Below are positions 11,845 through 24,002 of a stretch of DNA of 64,000 bases, one piece after another. Every line of letters begins with the position of its first letter. Position 1 is the first letter of the stretch. A program made the position numbers and the translations under genes. Origin of the DNA: Typha latifolia (Eukaryota > Streptophyta > Magnoliopsida > Poales > Typhaceae); assembly GCA_019914945.1 (NCBI GenBank), contig CM034102.1:10715501-10779500 (forward strand), written 5' to 3'. The notes below the pieces were generated by a model, which did no database searches, was not told the origin of the DNA, and saw only the letters and a program-made list of their open reading frames with translations.

Positions 11845-12724
11845 TAGGGCTGCCAAGCTTGACGAGCGGCTCGGGCTTGGCTTGGGCTCGACTTGGCTGA
11901 AGCTCGAGTTTGGCTCGTCTTGGTTAAAGCTAAGCCGAGCCCGAGCCGTTGAAACCGGCTCAAAATTATTATCGAGCTGAGCCTGAGATAGAGTCGACTT
12001 GATAGGCTCGATAGCTTGACTAATCACCCTCACCCTCACCCATCACCCATCACCCATCACCCATCACCCACCCATCACTCTCACCCATCACCATCACCCA
12101 TCACCCATCACTCTCACCCATCACCCCCACCCACCCCACTCTCACCCTCATCCACTAGACCACCACCTATAGCCTCACCCCACACGACTGGCGCACCCTC
12201 GCCACCTCCTCCTCTCCGTTGGCCTCTATCGGTAAGTCGCCGCCACCTCCTCCCCCTCCATCAGCCTCCATCTGTAAGCCACTGCCACAATGCCACCTCC
12301 TCGTCTTTGTCAGCCTCCTCCTCTTCCTCCTCCATCGACCATCTCCTCTAGTGTCTTTCGGCAACCTCCTCCTCCATCGACGTTGGGCTCAACGTTGGGC
12401 TCGACGTCGGCCTCCTCTTCTTCCTCCACTTCGTTACTTCCTCCTCCTCCTCCTCCATTTACCATCTCCTTGGGCCTCCTTTTTCATTGGCATGCCATCA
12501 TCCTCCATTCGTCTCCTACTCCTTCAGCAAGCCACCATCCATGCCGCCACCGCCACATCCTCTAATCAAGCTCGAGCTCTACTCGAGCTTTGCTCGAGCT
12601 TGGTTAGGCTCAACTCGAGCTTGGCTAGAGTTGAGTTGAGTCGAGCTTGAGCATAATTATAAGGCTCGAAAGTAATTTTGAGTCGAGCCTGAGCTGGAGC
12701 CAGCTCGTCTCATTTACACCGCTA
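11845..12724. mobile_element. hAT-like non-autonomous element (TSD GTTGTGGC)
   Basis: An exact 8-bp direct repeat GTTGTGGC flanks the element (11837-11844 and 12725-12732). Terminal inverted sequences are TAGGGCTGCCAAGC on the left and, read inward from the right, TAGCGGTGTAAATG. Both ends are dense in GCTCGAGCTTGGCTCG-type text. The centre is a low-complexity CACCCATCACCCA array (12020-12150) and CCTCCTC-rich sequence. The 8-bp duplication and TAGGG-type tip fit the hAT superfamily. No transposase is present. Confidence 0.85.
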
Positions 12725-12794
12725 GTTGTGGCATTCAGAATTGACATTGATGATTAAAACAATACAGAATGCATTGATTATATTATTTTCTGAA

Positions 12795-13140
12795 AAATAT
12801 AATTATCAAGTAGTTGTCATATATTATATGTGTTGCATTTGAAATTATCATATAATGATCATAATGATCATGCAACATATGTTGTTATATTTAATGATAC
12901 TATAGTATTATTATACATATATATTTTGATTATAAATTTACGTACTCATTCATATAAAACATGATGATTATTTCTGAGTTACATTATCCAGTGTAATGTA
13001 CTATCATATTATGATATATATAATTATCGAGTAGTTCTCATATATTATATATGTTGCATTTGAAATTACTATATCATGATCATGATGATCATGCATTATA
13101 TGTTATTATATTTAATGATGTTATAGTATGATTGTATAGA
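12795..13140. repeat. Tandem duplication, period about 221 bp
   Basis: AATTATCRAGTAGTTSTCAT at 12801 recurs at 13022, followed in both by TATTATATRTGTTGCATTTG and a GATCATGATGATCATGCA-like palindromic run. It lies inside the diverged D-like LTR. Confidence 0.75.
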
Positions 13141-13447
13141 GATTAGAGATAATGAGTTCTACTTTGACTTAGCTTTAAAAACTTATACAACTCAAACTAA
13201 GACTTATCTTAGAAGCTTATATGACTTAATTGAACTTGTTTAGTAGCTATATACTTTAATTAAACTTATTTTAGTGGCTTATATGACTTAATTAAACTTG
13301 CCTTAAGGACTTATATGATATAACAAAACTTACCTTAAGGGCTGACATAACATAATATAAGAAATAAATATGAATCAACTAAAAAAAAAAGACTAAACTC
13401 AGCCCAATGTTCTTATGATATGGTCTAACATGACTCAGTTCACATCA
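13141..13447 (-). mobile_element. LTR-C fragment
   Basis: Corresponds to the end of the LTR at 21391-22081: several GACTTAATTGAACTTGCCTT-type units, the CAGCCCAATGTTCTTATGAT block and the terminal GTTCACATCA. The rest of the LTR is absent. Confidence 0.75.
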
Positions 13448-13740
13448 TTATCTACTACTATAATGTACTTTTTGTTTAACATTTCTAATTCGGAGTAATA
13501 TTTATTCATTAAGTTTTTTTGGCTCATAACTTTTTTTTATTTTATTTTTTTATCCGTTAGATATGTTGTATCTTTGCTAGAGAGATTGTGAAAAGCAATT
13601 TATACATAATAAGGTGCGCTAGGAGTTTGAATTATATCACTTTTATATATTTTATATCTCACTATATTAGAAAGTGATTTATGTAATATGAGATATTATA
13701 GAGGTTGAATTGTATTTTTTAGTAATGATTTTCTAAGGCA

Positions 13741-14293
13741 TGTGTTTATCTTACCAAATTTTATAATTGTTTAGTATTACTATGATATAAAGATAGACCT
13801 TTTGTGCCAAAGATTTATTTTGATTTTAGCATAATTTACTTTTAAAATAAATTATCTTTGATACATGTATATTTCTCTATTAATGCCTGTTTATCCTATC
13901 ACGTGCGCCACATATACAGTGTAGATATGTTGGCATGCACATGGCTGAAGAATGAATGTTGCACGTCTTCCATTATCTTTGGGGCATTTTTTGAAGATGG
14001 CATCATAGTTTTGGGAGGCTTTGTGACAGAATGTGATGAATAGATTTTCTATTTACCCCACTTCTTTTAGTCTGAAAGAACTTCATCTTAAGAATTACTA
14101 AGACAAGCATCAGTTTCAAGAGTCACTCAGGTTCAAAGTCGATCGTGGAAAACAGTAGATTATGAATTCAAATAAGTAAAACTTTACATATGTAATCATG
14201 GGCAACGGTAGACAATACGTAAATTCCATGTTACGCCTGCTGTATTTATTTAGTAATCGGTGAGACGTTGAAAGTGATCATAATAATAATAAA
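13741..14293. other. AT-rich stretch, no gene recognised
   Basis: A 61-codon frame opens at 13858-14043 on the plus strand but shows no domain or repeat link. Nothing else was seen. Confidence 0.45.
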
Positions 14294-14870
14294 AAGAGGG
14301 TTTCTTCCGTGCAATCGAATTAATTCTTTATCAACGGTTAAGATCTTTAAGGGTATAATAGGAATGAAAGATATTACCGGTTCAGCAGGTAATTTTTTTT
14401 AGATATATAATCTTGCACATTATTTTTTAATAATTATATTATCTTAATATTTTATTAAGTAAAAGACATATATATCATTAACTGAGAGTAATGTATATAT
14501 ATCAAAATAAGGGTATTGATGACTTTTATAATTAAGTTGATAAAAATTTAATTATATTTTATCTTTTTAATTATTTTTTATTATTTACATATATCTCCAA
14601 TTAGTTTAAGATTGATTTAAATTAAATTTTAATAGATAGAGATAGAGAATTATATTTAAATTGAAGTTTATCTTCAAATAATCAAATTTAAATTATTTAA
14701 TATTAAATAATATCTCCTATAATTAAGGTATAATTATATTTAAGAGAGAAATCTTAACGGAAGAAAAAAAACTTGTAGAGCGCTTCTTCCGTACTTATCA
14801 ATCACTTTGATGAAGATCTAATGGTTAAGATCTTCAAGGGTATAACAAGAAAATTGGGAAGTTAGGCACA
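14294..14870. mobile_element. Probable MITE-like element(s)
   Basis: The left end carries TTTCTTCCGTGCAATCG and GGTTAAGATCTTTAAGGGTA. Near 14757-14775 an inverted copy of the tip (CGGAAGAAAAAAAACTT) appears. Immediately after, 14779-14860 repeats the left end in direct orientation (GCTTCTTCCGTACTTATC, GGTTAAGATCTTCAAGGGTA). This looks like one short inverted-repeat element followed by the start of a second copy. Target duplications were not resolved. Confidence 0.45.
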
Positions 14871-16651
14871 CGTAATTAATCTTCTTAACTAATATACTTT
14901 TTTTCTTACGTAATGTAGTTTTGGAACCGGTACCGGGAAACCGGTACCGGGTATGAAAACTAGCTATTATAGCCGTTGGATTAAGGTTATAATTTTTAAA
15001 GTTGCATTGAAGTATTTGCCTAATAAAAAATCATGTATTTACTGTTATCTTTTTATGATTTAACTTTTCGACATTGTTATATTAATAATAGTACAGATCT
15101 TCTAAGACGCTTATATGTTTTCAAAGTCACTCATTACCAGTAAACTGTTTGCCCACATGGAATTTATTATCCCACTGACTCCTCGGATCCTCTCTCAGAA
15201 TGGTATAAAGACATGACATGTGGTGTTCTAATCTCCACGCCATATCCTCCGCAAAAATCCACCCGGTTTATATCCCATCGGTGTTAGGCGCGCATATTCT
15301 CCCTTCTTCTTGCGTAATAGTGTGTCAAAGAAAAAATATTTTTTTAATAATTAGAAGAAATAATATTTGAGGGCATACCAGGGGATTGACGACTAAATGT
15401 TGCTGATTTAGGCTTTAAAATTCTTAAACAATATGAATCACTTTTAACCAACTGAGGTGTTATTTCATTGGCGCATTTGATAACCTTAATTCATTTAGCA
15501 TCCAAAGAGATTATGAGTTCACTTTTGAAACACCCGTTTCAAAAATATCCCCATAAGTGGGAGCCTTATTTAATCAAAAAATTATACTAATCTCTTTTTC
15601 TGGTCTATAATTAGTTTACGACCTCTTATTTCTAACATTATAGAGTGGCGTGGAGAAAGTTGCATGCCCATAAGTGGTGCGATAGTGTTGCAGTTCTCAA
15701 ACCAGCACGAGGAAAACGATTGATGCAAGATGAAACGAAGACTTGAAATTAAGAGTTACCAATCTCCTATTAGCCTGTCTTTTTTGACAGGAGACTAAAG
15801 AAAAAGTAAGATCTTATTCTTATCACATGGATTTAGCTAGCATATTTGCCAAATTGATACGCACTAATCCAAGCTACCTACCTTCAAGGAGATTGGTCTT
15901 GCTTCTATAATTATTTTTAGTGCCCGAACATTAGTGGCCCGCAGCTTTAATTTTGGTCGCCTTCAACGATCGAATGTAGATGGGAATGTGATTCCAAGTT
16001 AAGCCAACTATATGACCACCACTTAGATGTTACTATTACTCTGTTACTATTACTCTTAGTTCGACTCACAAATCATTCAAATTGGGGTGAATTCGAGCCT
16101 AAGTTAGATCCAAAATGGGTTAGAATATTATAGCTTGTTACCATCCACTAGCTTATGAAATATCAAGTTTGGACTGAGCGTAATTGGCTAAGCACAACAA
16201 GCTCAGTTATGTAACGAGTTGAACATAAAGAGCTAGGTTGCCGGCCATTAGCATTTAGGCTCAACTCGAGCTTAGCCGATTAAAGTCGGACAGGCTCGAG
16301 CTGAGTTTGCGTGGGTCAAACTTGATGATCACATCTGCCAGCAACACAGGACAATAGTAATTCAAGCATATCTATCCATTTGTGTAAAAGCTAAATTGTA
16401 TAACACAAGTGTATGCTTATTTTGGCCTATTATAACATGATTTAATTTATTTATGACTTATTTCTTAGAAGGATTAACTTATATATCTAATTTATATACG
16501 GGGAAAGGCTAATAGCTATATCTAACCTATGGTTAACTTATAGATTCTCTATCAATTAAAAGATAAAAAAGTTAAAAAAAAGTGTTGCTCTTTTAATTGT
16601 GCCTTTTATTTCTGGTCCAGTCTGCACTGCTTTCTTTTCGATGCACAAGTT

Positions 16652-16800
16652 AAAAGTGACGCCATGTGACTGTGAAGGATAGATCTCGTTTTGGCATCTT
16701 TATAAAGTTTTTATTTGTATAAAAGTGATGCCATGTGAGTATAAAGGACAGATCTCATTCTGACAGCAGTCCCCAGTGGCATTTGTATAAAGTTTTTATT
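16652..16800. repeat. Direct duplication of about 69 bp
   Basis: AAAAGTGACGCCATGTGA at 16652 recurs as AAAAGTGATGCCATGTGA at 16721. In both, GGAYAGATCTC and a later TATAAAGTTTTTATTT follow. The second unit has a short insertion. Confidence 0.8.
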
Positions 16801-17397
16801 TTTGTTTATTTCTAATACCAAACTAGGTTTGGTCTTGGGAAATATAAGCTTAATACTTAAGTAGACATATTTTACATAGGTCAGTCATTAACGAACTTAA
16901 TTAGTTAGTCTTATTTATTAATCATAATTTTTTAAAAAATAAATTTAATTAGATATAAAAAAAAAATATTTACTGAATTAATTTAGAGTCTCTACCTATC
17001 TCTAAATTCAAAGAAAACAAGGTTTAAAAATTTATATTAGAAATGGAGACACAGGAGAGTACTGTCAGAATTGCATTAATTTCTAAGTTTTGTACGTCCT
17101 GGGCAGATGCCTAAGCTAAAACGGTTGCCCACGGGCCCGACTCATAAGTCATCAAATTAAGATAGGAGCCCAAGTCATAAAATTAGGGGGACCTAACTTA
17201 GCTGTCCAGATGATATGATATTTTTTAAGCCTACCTCCACACCCCATTTAGAATCTAAAGAATTTTCTTTAACTAAAAAAAAATAGAACAAGTGGCTAAT
17301 TTCCGTGATTAGTTTCAAAGATATGAAAGTGAGCGCCAGCAAAAATTTAGTGATAAAATAATAAATTTCTTTTAACATAGTGATCAAATAAAAGAAT

Positions 17398-17400
<3 letters not shown>

Positions 17401-17430
<30 letters not shown>
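17401..17430. repeat. (AT)15 microsatellite
   Basis: Uninterrupted AT dinucleotide tract. Confidence 0.97.
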
Positions 17431-17433
<3 letters not shown>

Positions 17434-18486
17434 TATAATTTAATGTTACAATTTGGAGGAGGAAATTTGTACCAAAAACACCTTAGGCTTTGTCCGTTTT
17501 CGATTTCATTTACACCTGAGGCATAAACTCTCTTTTTTTCTTCTAAGTTTGCTTTTTTGGTACCCGATTGTCTCATTAAATGCCGTAGAAAGATAAAGTA
17601 ATATTTTTTAAGTAAAAGTAAAGTAATTGGATGTTGTGGGAATGCAGAGAGCTACTTCTTGTTCTTCTTCTTTTTCATGTCTATTTTATATTCTTCTTCT
17701 CTATTATTTCAAGTTAGAATTTGTCTTTCTCATCTTGTCTCGCCCTCATTCATGCATTATATTCGTAAAAATAAAATATATATCTAACTATAATATGAAG
17801 ATTTTGTTTCACTATAATAGTGCTATTATTTTCGTCGATAATAAGATATTTTTGCAATATGAGGGCGATAGTATTGTTCATAGAAGTATAAGCAGATAAT
17901 ACAGTTTGCTAGAATTGAAGTCTAAGTTCTTCGAAGAAATATGAATCCCTCCAAGTGAGTTGAAGTCACTTTGAAGTACCTATTCTCTTTGGGTAACTAT
18001 AATATATTCGTCGATATTTTTGAAGATAGTGATATTCTAGAGCTATAAGATCTATCACCGTAATTTTGTTAAGCTATACAAATGTTTGGAATAAGAAAAA
18101 AGAAAGATTTACTAGGATGAGCAAAGGTAACAGATTATCTTCATAATTCGTAATTACATTGAACATATGCAACAAAATTACTTTGCTAACTTACAATAAA
18201 ATTTGTTGTTGATTAATGTATTTCATATTTTAAGGATGAAATTCTTCATTTGAGAAGCTATGTGGAATAGGTTAATTATGTCAAACTTGATAATTTAACT
18301 ATGTATTTTGTTAAAGAAACACGTAAATATTTGACATAAAAAAGAAAAACATAAATAATTTAGTATTTTCTTTATTGAAGAAGAGTAATTGTTCATATTT
18401 TAGGACAATCCAGGGGCAAAATTCAATGATTAAGCAGCCTATTGTTTCACAACTTCAAAATCCTTTTAATATTAATTTGAATCATT

Positions 18487-19424
18487 TATGTAACATCCCT
18501 TAAAAAATAAATTGAGAACACATGCCAGTTCCTTTTTTTTCTTCTTTCTTTTCTCTCCCGCAGTCGTCATCTTCCCTTCTATTCTTCTAACTATGTTGGA
18601 GCCTTGCCGAGACACGCTGAGTACCTTATAAAATTAATTAAGGTTTAATTAGTCCTCTAGTATCCCATTTCTCTACTTATTTTGGTCTCGTAGGGTGATT
18701 GACCGGCCAACGACCTCGTGTCATTGTCTAGCCGGTCCTAGGAGCTTCCCCTTGTTATCCTCTCTCACTAGGTATCCTTCATGAGTACTTTAGGATCTCG
18801 ACGAAGGCACCCCGTAGCCTCCACTTCTGGCTTCTCAGCGTGATTTTGGCCATCACTATTGTCGTCTTCGCTCCCAATCCGTTCGAAAACTTTCCTCTCC
18901 GTGAGACGAGGCCTTTGGTGCCATCTTTGGGGCTACTGTGACCTAGATGTGGATTTTGCCAACCTCCATGGCTACCAGCCATGGAGAGGGTGTCTAGTTG
19001 CCGCCAGCCACCTTGGTTGGCCAACTCTTGAGTGCATATTCTTGTCGACATTCTCGCTCTTCGTTGTTAGGCTTTTCCCATTAAGGTGAATGCTCGATCG
19101 CTTCACCTCGGGTTGGGGACCCACCTCTCACTAGTCTCGGCGGGTCCTAGTTTGGCTGGCCTTAGCTGCTTGGGTTCATCAACGACAACCATATTCTCCT
19201 CCTCCCATGGTTGTATTGTGTTGGTAGAGAGGAGGGAAGGAGGTGAGGCAGGTGGGCTGGGTTGGGTGCGGCCCGACCTAACTTGGTAGGTTGGGCTACA
19301 TGCAGCCCAACCCAATATAGGGTGGGTTGGGCTGCGGCCCAACCCAAGTTGTTGTTGGATCGAGCTTCGACCCAGCCCTAGTGGCAGGCTTAGTTGGTTT
19401 AGAGCTTTGGCCATGTCTTAGTAG
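18487..19424. other. GC-rich LTR-like stretch
   Basis: It opens with TGTAACATCCCTTAAAAAAT, close to the start of the Tekay-like LTR at 35284 (TGTAACATACCTTAAAAAAA). It then runs through GC-rich sequence ending in GGGTTGGGCTGCGGCCCAAC-type text like the distal part of that LTR. Short frames on both strands are compositional. It is most likely an LTR fragment of the same broad chromovirus group, cut by the LTR-C element at 19430. Confidence 0.4.
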
Positions 19425-19429
19425 GTTTG

Positions 19430-22081
19430 TATTACGAACCAAATATAGACTGCTCCAAATGTAAGAAAATTATAAAATTTTAGATTCTAATGGTTTTATT
19501 TTAATATAAATTGAAGGTCTAGATGAAAAGATATAAGTGAACTAGTGAAGGGAAGTCAAAATAGGGCAGAATGGTAAATATTCATTGCGGCAGTCGTCGG
19601 AAGGTGGCGAACGGCTAAGGGTTGTGGTCGACAGTGATATAGTAGGGTGGCTGCTAGATAAAAGTAGTGGCTAGGGTTTGGGTGTTTAAAATGGTTCTAT
19701 GGTTACGATCTACTCTTATGAGATAAAGATGATCTAATAACTACGATAAAAATAGTAAATACGTTAATAAGAAAATAATTAAACTCAATTAATTCTCAAT
19801 GCTTGCATAATTGAATGAATAAATAAAGAAGCCCAATGCTTTTATATATAGAGGTCGTGTACTCATACTTAGTCCTAAAGACTTATACGACTCGAACTAA
19901 GACTTGTCTTAGAAGCTTACATAACTTAATTGAACTTGCTTTAGTGGCTTATATGACTTTATTGAACTTGTCTTAGTAGCTTACATGACTTAACTAGATT
20001 CACCTTAATGGCTTACATAAGCATGAATCAATTAAAAGATAAATAGACTCGACTCGACTTGACTTGACTTGACTTAACTCATTTGGTCGAATCGTAAAAG
20101 TCGCCATCTGGCAGGTCCATGCGGTGGTGGAGTGGCGGCGAGCGGTAGTCATGGCATGTCAAGCTGGTGCAGCGGCGGCCATGGCATGTTACGATCTACT
20201 CTTATAAGATAAAGATAATCTAATGGTTACAATAAAAATAGTAAATACGATAATAAAAAAATAACTAAACTCAATTAATTCTCAATGCTTGCATACTTGG
20301 ATGAATAAACAAAGAAGTCCAATCGCTTTATATATACAGGTTGGGTATAATGAGTCCTACTCGAGCTTAGCCCTAAAGGCTTATACAATTCGAACTAAGG
20401 CTTGCCTTAGAGGCTTACATGATATAATTGAACTTGTCTTAGTGACTTACATAACTTAATTGAATTTATTTTCATGACTTAACTAGACTTGTCTTAAGGA
20501 CTTACATAAGCATAAATCATATAAAAGATAAATAGGCTTGATCTATTAAGCTCAATATTCTCATAATACGATCCGATCTGACTTGGTTTGTATCAATCCA
20601 TTATGCTTCCAACCACCTTATCCTCAAAGTGTCCATGATGATTTCCATACCTTTCGTCGCTTTTGAACTACATGTTCTCAATCTCTCTGTGGGTCCAATT
20701 TGCCATAGGGAGGGCCCTATAGTAGGTTTTGCTCTAAGGCCCACTTGTTCGAGTTATAGTCTACCTTAGCCATGAGTGACTTGGGATAAATCCTAACCAT
20801 GACTCTGATGTAGATGATCTAAGGAAGGTGCCAATGGGGGTGGCTTGGACCGAAAGTACTTGGATCACTACTAGTGGAAAGGTAGAGTTTTCGGCTCTAG
20901 CTTCCACCATGGCTGGGGAAGATGGTGTTGGGGCTATTCTGGGGGCTTCTCCGACGTGGTAGTAGTAGATTGGAGGGTCTGTAGTGGTGGAAGGACCAAC
21001 ACCACTATTAGAGGACTTGTTTTCGTGGTTTGGAGCTCTCCACCATCTCCTTCAAGGGTGGAGTTTGTCTCGTCGTGGGTGGATGGTTCTGGTGTGGCTA
21101 GCGATTTTGGTGGTGTCAAGATAGGATAATTACTGTCAAGGCTTGGATAGCCTTCTCGATCCTCTTGGAGCTCTCCATTGCTCTCTTTGATGATTCTCAC
21201 AATGAGTCCATGGACTCTACCAATGCCTTCCCTCACGATGGTGGCTCATTGCTGGCGGCTACTAGTGGTACTAAGGAGACCTCCATAGGCATTGAGATGA
21301 GTTATTGGTCTTCCATGACCACGATCTCTCCTAGTTTAGCTTTGGATCATGTGTTCACTATCGTCCGAGAAATGTTGGCTTTGATACTAATGTTATGAAC
21401 CAAATATGGACAAATTTGGACGTAAGAAATTATGAAAATTTAGGTAGTGGTAACCTCATGAGTTAGGCTTCTAATGGGGTTCCTATTTTATTCAAATCGA
21501 AGGTATAGATGAAAAGATATATATAAAATAGTGGAAGGAGGTTGAAATAGGGCAAAACGGTAAATATCTGATGTTGTGACAATCATCAGAGGGTAGTGGA
21601 CGGCCAAGTGTGGTGGTAGATAACCATATAGTAATGTAGCTACTAGAGGAAGGTGGTAGCTAGGGTTTGGGTGCTTGAAAGGGTCCTATGGTTACAATGT
21701 ACTCTTATAAAGATAAAGACGATCAAATGACTACAATAAAAATAGTAAATACAATAATAAAAAAATAACTAAACTCAATTAATTCACAATGCTTGGATAC
21801 TTAGATTCCTAGATAAATAAACAAAGAAGCCCAGCTCATCTATATATAGAGGTCGGGTATAATGAGTTCTACTCAGACTTAGCCCTAAAGGTATATATGA
21901 CTCAAACTAAGACTTGCCTTAGAGGCTTACATGACTTAATTGAACTTGCCTTAATGACCTATATAACTTAACTATACTTGCCTTAAGGGTTTACATAAGC
22001 ATAAATCAATTAAAAGATAAATTGGCTCGATCCTCGAACATAATGTCCTCATGATGTGATTTGATCTAATGGTTCACATCA
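19430..22081 (-). mobile_element. Short LTR element, family C (TSD GTTTG), minus strand
   Basis: Flanked by GTTTG at 19425-19429 and 22082-22086. The right LTR (5' on the minus strand) is 21391-22081, starting TGTTATGAACC and ending TTCACATCA. The left LTR spans 19430-20595 and is longer because its second half occurs twice (about 19700-20090 and 20190-20595, joined by a GC-rich spacer). The internal region is only about 780 bp (20596-21376), too small for pol. It holds one unremarkable 100-codon minus-strand frame (20934-21236) without a recognised domain. This is a non-autonomous element; whether its internal text derives from a gag leader is unknown. Confidence 0.85.
21377..21390 (-). promoter_or_regulatory. 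Primer binding site of LTR-C element (decayed)
   Basis: On the minus strand this reads TTAGTATCAAAGCC, two changes from the TTGGTATCAGAGCC expected for initiator-Met tRNA priming. It abuts the LTR at 21391. Confidence 0.65.
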
Positions 22082-22086
22082 GTTTG

Positions 22087-23502
22087 TGTTTGGGTCTTTG
22101 AGCTTTGATTTAGGCCAAGTGGATTTTTGCTTTTTAATTTGCTTCAATTTACTTTAGTCAAGCTATCTATTTATCTTTACCAACTTGATCCTTAAATATT
22201 AATTATCAACAAAGAGTAGCTTTGTTAATTATAATAATTGTTATAAATCAATCTTAATAAATGAGACAGTAGTACTAATTTCTCCATATTGGGAAATTAG
22301 CTCTAACTAAGGATTTGTAATCATATTAAACATGCTTTTATATTCATCAGAGTATGTAATTAAATATGGTCTATTTTATTTACTTTAAATTGAAAGTAAT
22401 TAGTGGAATGGTAAATATAATGATAATTATAATAATAACCCATAATAATGTGTTAAACTGTGATAATTAATATACCAGCTCTACTTGATTATCCATGGAT
22501 TAATTAATTAATTTAGGTAAGGTTACGCATATATTTATTACTTTCATTATCGAGATAGATTCTGTACCATGCAAGGATAATCTTTCTAGTGCAGTTTAGT
22601 TAACTGAGAGTCGAAGTCAGTTAAGTGAATCCTCTATAATCTAGTAATAGTGTGGTATCGAAATGGTGTTAGATTTTATGATTTTATTACATTCACATCA
22701 TATATGTGTAGTTATTTTTCTTACTATTTAGCATAATTATATTTATTTTACTCCTTCATAGTCATTCATTGATTATTGGTGCATTCCTAAGTATGATAAT
22801 TTCAACGTATATGTCATATGATTGATGATGTTGATTAATGTACTATTTGCCTATATCACCATATAGTTAAGTCTCATCTTGGTAGTGCTCATTTACTTGC
22901 TCAGCCTAGGGTAAGGAAGGTAGAGTGTATATTGTACGTACATTTTTATTGGTTAATACCTGAGATTGTAAGATCGAGAAGGGACTATTAGACACTATGT
23001 GCGCCAATTTGAAGAGGAGTAACATTGTCGAGTATAGAGAATAAACGCTAGGTTATCTGAAACTATAATTGGGAGGTAGGGGTTGTAGATCTAATAGTAC
23101 CCAATGACGTAGGGTTAGGGCATCCATGAGTTGTGCGTTCTTGATACCGCCATGTCTGATGTTTCCGACATGTGCAATGATTTCGTTGTATAGATGATGA
23201 TAGAGGTGGGCATGTGGGCTTACAACTAGAATCATCTTTAGCGTCACCAGGCATATGTGGCTGGCATTACTGCTAGATGTCTGTTCTCAATGTTTGAGAT
23301 GACTTGCGAGCATATATTTATTACGTAGTTGATAACTCTATGATTATACAATGATTTTTTATGATTATGGCTCTATGTGAGCTTGACAAAAAAGATTTGA
23401 TTGTTTGAATGATACATATCATGTGTTTTTTTATTAATACATGTGAATTGTAGATATAGATGTGATGTCCATGTTCAATAGATGCATTATTCTGATCATA
23501 TT

Positions 23503-23535
<33 letters not shown>

Positions 23536-24002
23536 TATGTAGCATCCTTCTTTATACTACTTTTAGATTGTAGAGGTGTGTATTTTGCTGGGCTTTACAC
23601 TCATCACATTTTGGTGAAATTATTTTCAAATTAGTAGATGACTCTGTGCCTACAGAGGAGCTACCAAAGATTTTTTTTATTATTATTTTTATTTATTTTA
23701 TTATTGCAAAATAAGTTAGATGAATTGTAGCCCTCTATTTGAGCATTATTTTTAATGAGATGTATGGATATGTATTTTTGGACTTATTTTGGCCTATAAT
23801 ATTTTGGACATTATTTTGCTTATACTATTTATTGAAATGTTGGGCTTTTATCTTGTATAATGTGTAGAAATATTGATTTATATGGAAACCATGTAGGTTC
23901 TACCCATGCGAGAGGCATGTGTATTTAGAAAAGGGTGTTTCAATATAGGGGCAAAAATGTCACTTCATCTTGATTATCCTATTAATCAGCCATTTGACCT
24001 AA
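22087..24002. other. Intergenic; probable old LTR sequence
   Basis: AT-rich up to about 22860, then mixed sequence. CCAATGACGTAGGGTTAGGG near 23100 echoes the Tekay-like LTR at 41325-41350. The run around 23690-23945, ending GCATGTGTATTTAGAAAAGG, echoes 63600-63845. It is therefore probably a decayed chromovirus-type LTR. No gene was seen. Confidence 0.4.
23505..23534. repeat. (TA)15 microsatellite
   Basis: Uninterrupted TA tract. Confidence 0.97.

Larger units (their letters stand above)
10200..13740 (+). mobile_element. Diverged D-like LTR hosting three nested insertions
   Basis: Blocks in the order of solo LTR-D2 reappear here in diverged form: GAGTAGTCTCTCTAAATAGG and the ATTATATGATCATG text near 10290-10370; GGTTGTGGC..ATTCAGAATTGACA on either side of the hAT-like element; and, near 13490-13560, CGGAGTAATATTTATTCATT followed by GGCTCATAAC, matching the leader of D2. 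Between them sit a Sirevirus solo LTR, an hAT-like element and an LTR-C fragment. Exact ends cannot be given. Confidence 0.45.
14871..18486. other. Intergenic, no gene recognised
   Basis: A long AT-rich stretch. A direct repeat of AACCGGTACCGGG lies near 14935-14960. A short GCTCGAGC-rich patch near 16260-16320 resembles the ends of the hAT-like family but has no terminal repeats. Frames of 90-127 codons near 17193-17899 run across (AT)n or lack domains and are not supported as genes. Confidence 0.45.

Noticed and set aside
12016..12650. 111-143 codon Pro/Ser/His-rich frames
   Set aside because: Translation of the CACCCAT and CCTCCT arrays within the hAT-like element.
17193..17899. 127- and 90-codon frames near 17.2-17.9 kb
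   Set aside because: The first crosses an (AT)15 tract; neither shows a domain or a start context that stands out.
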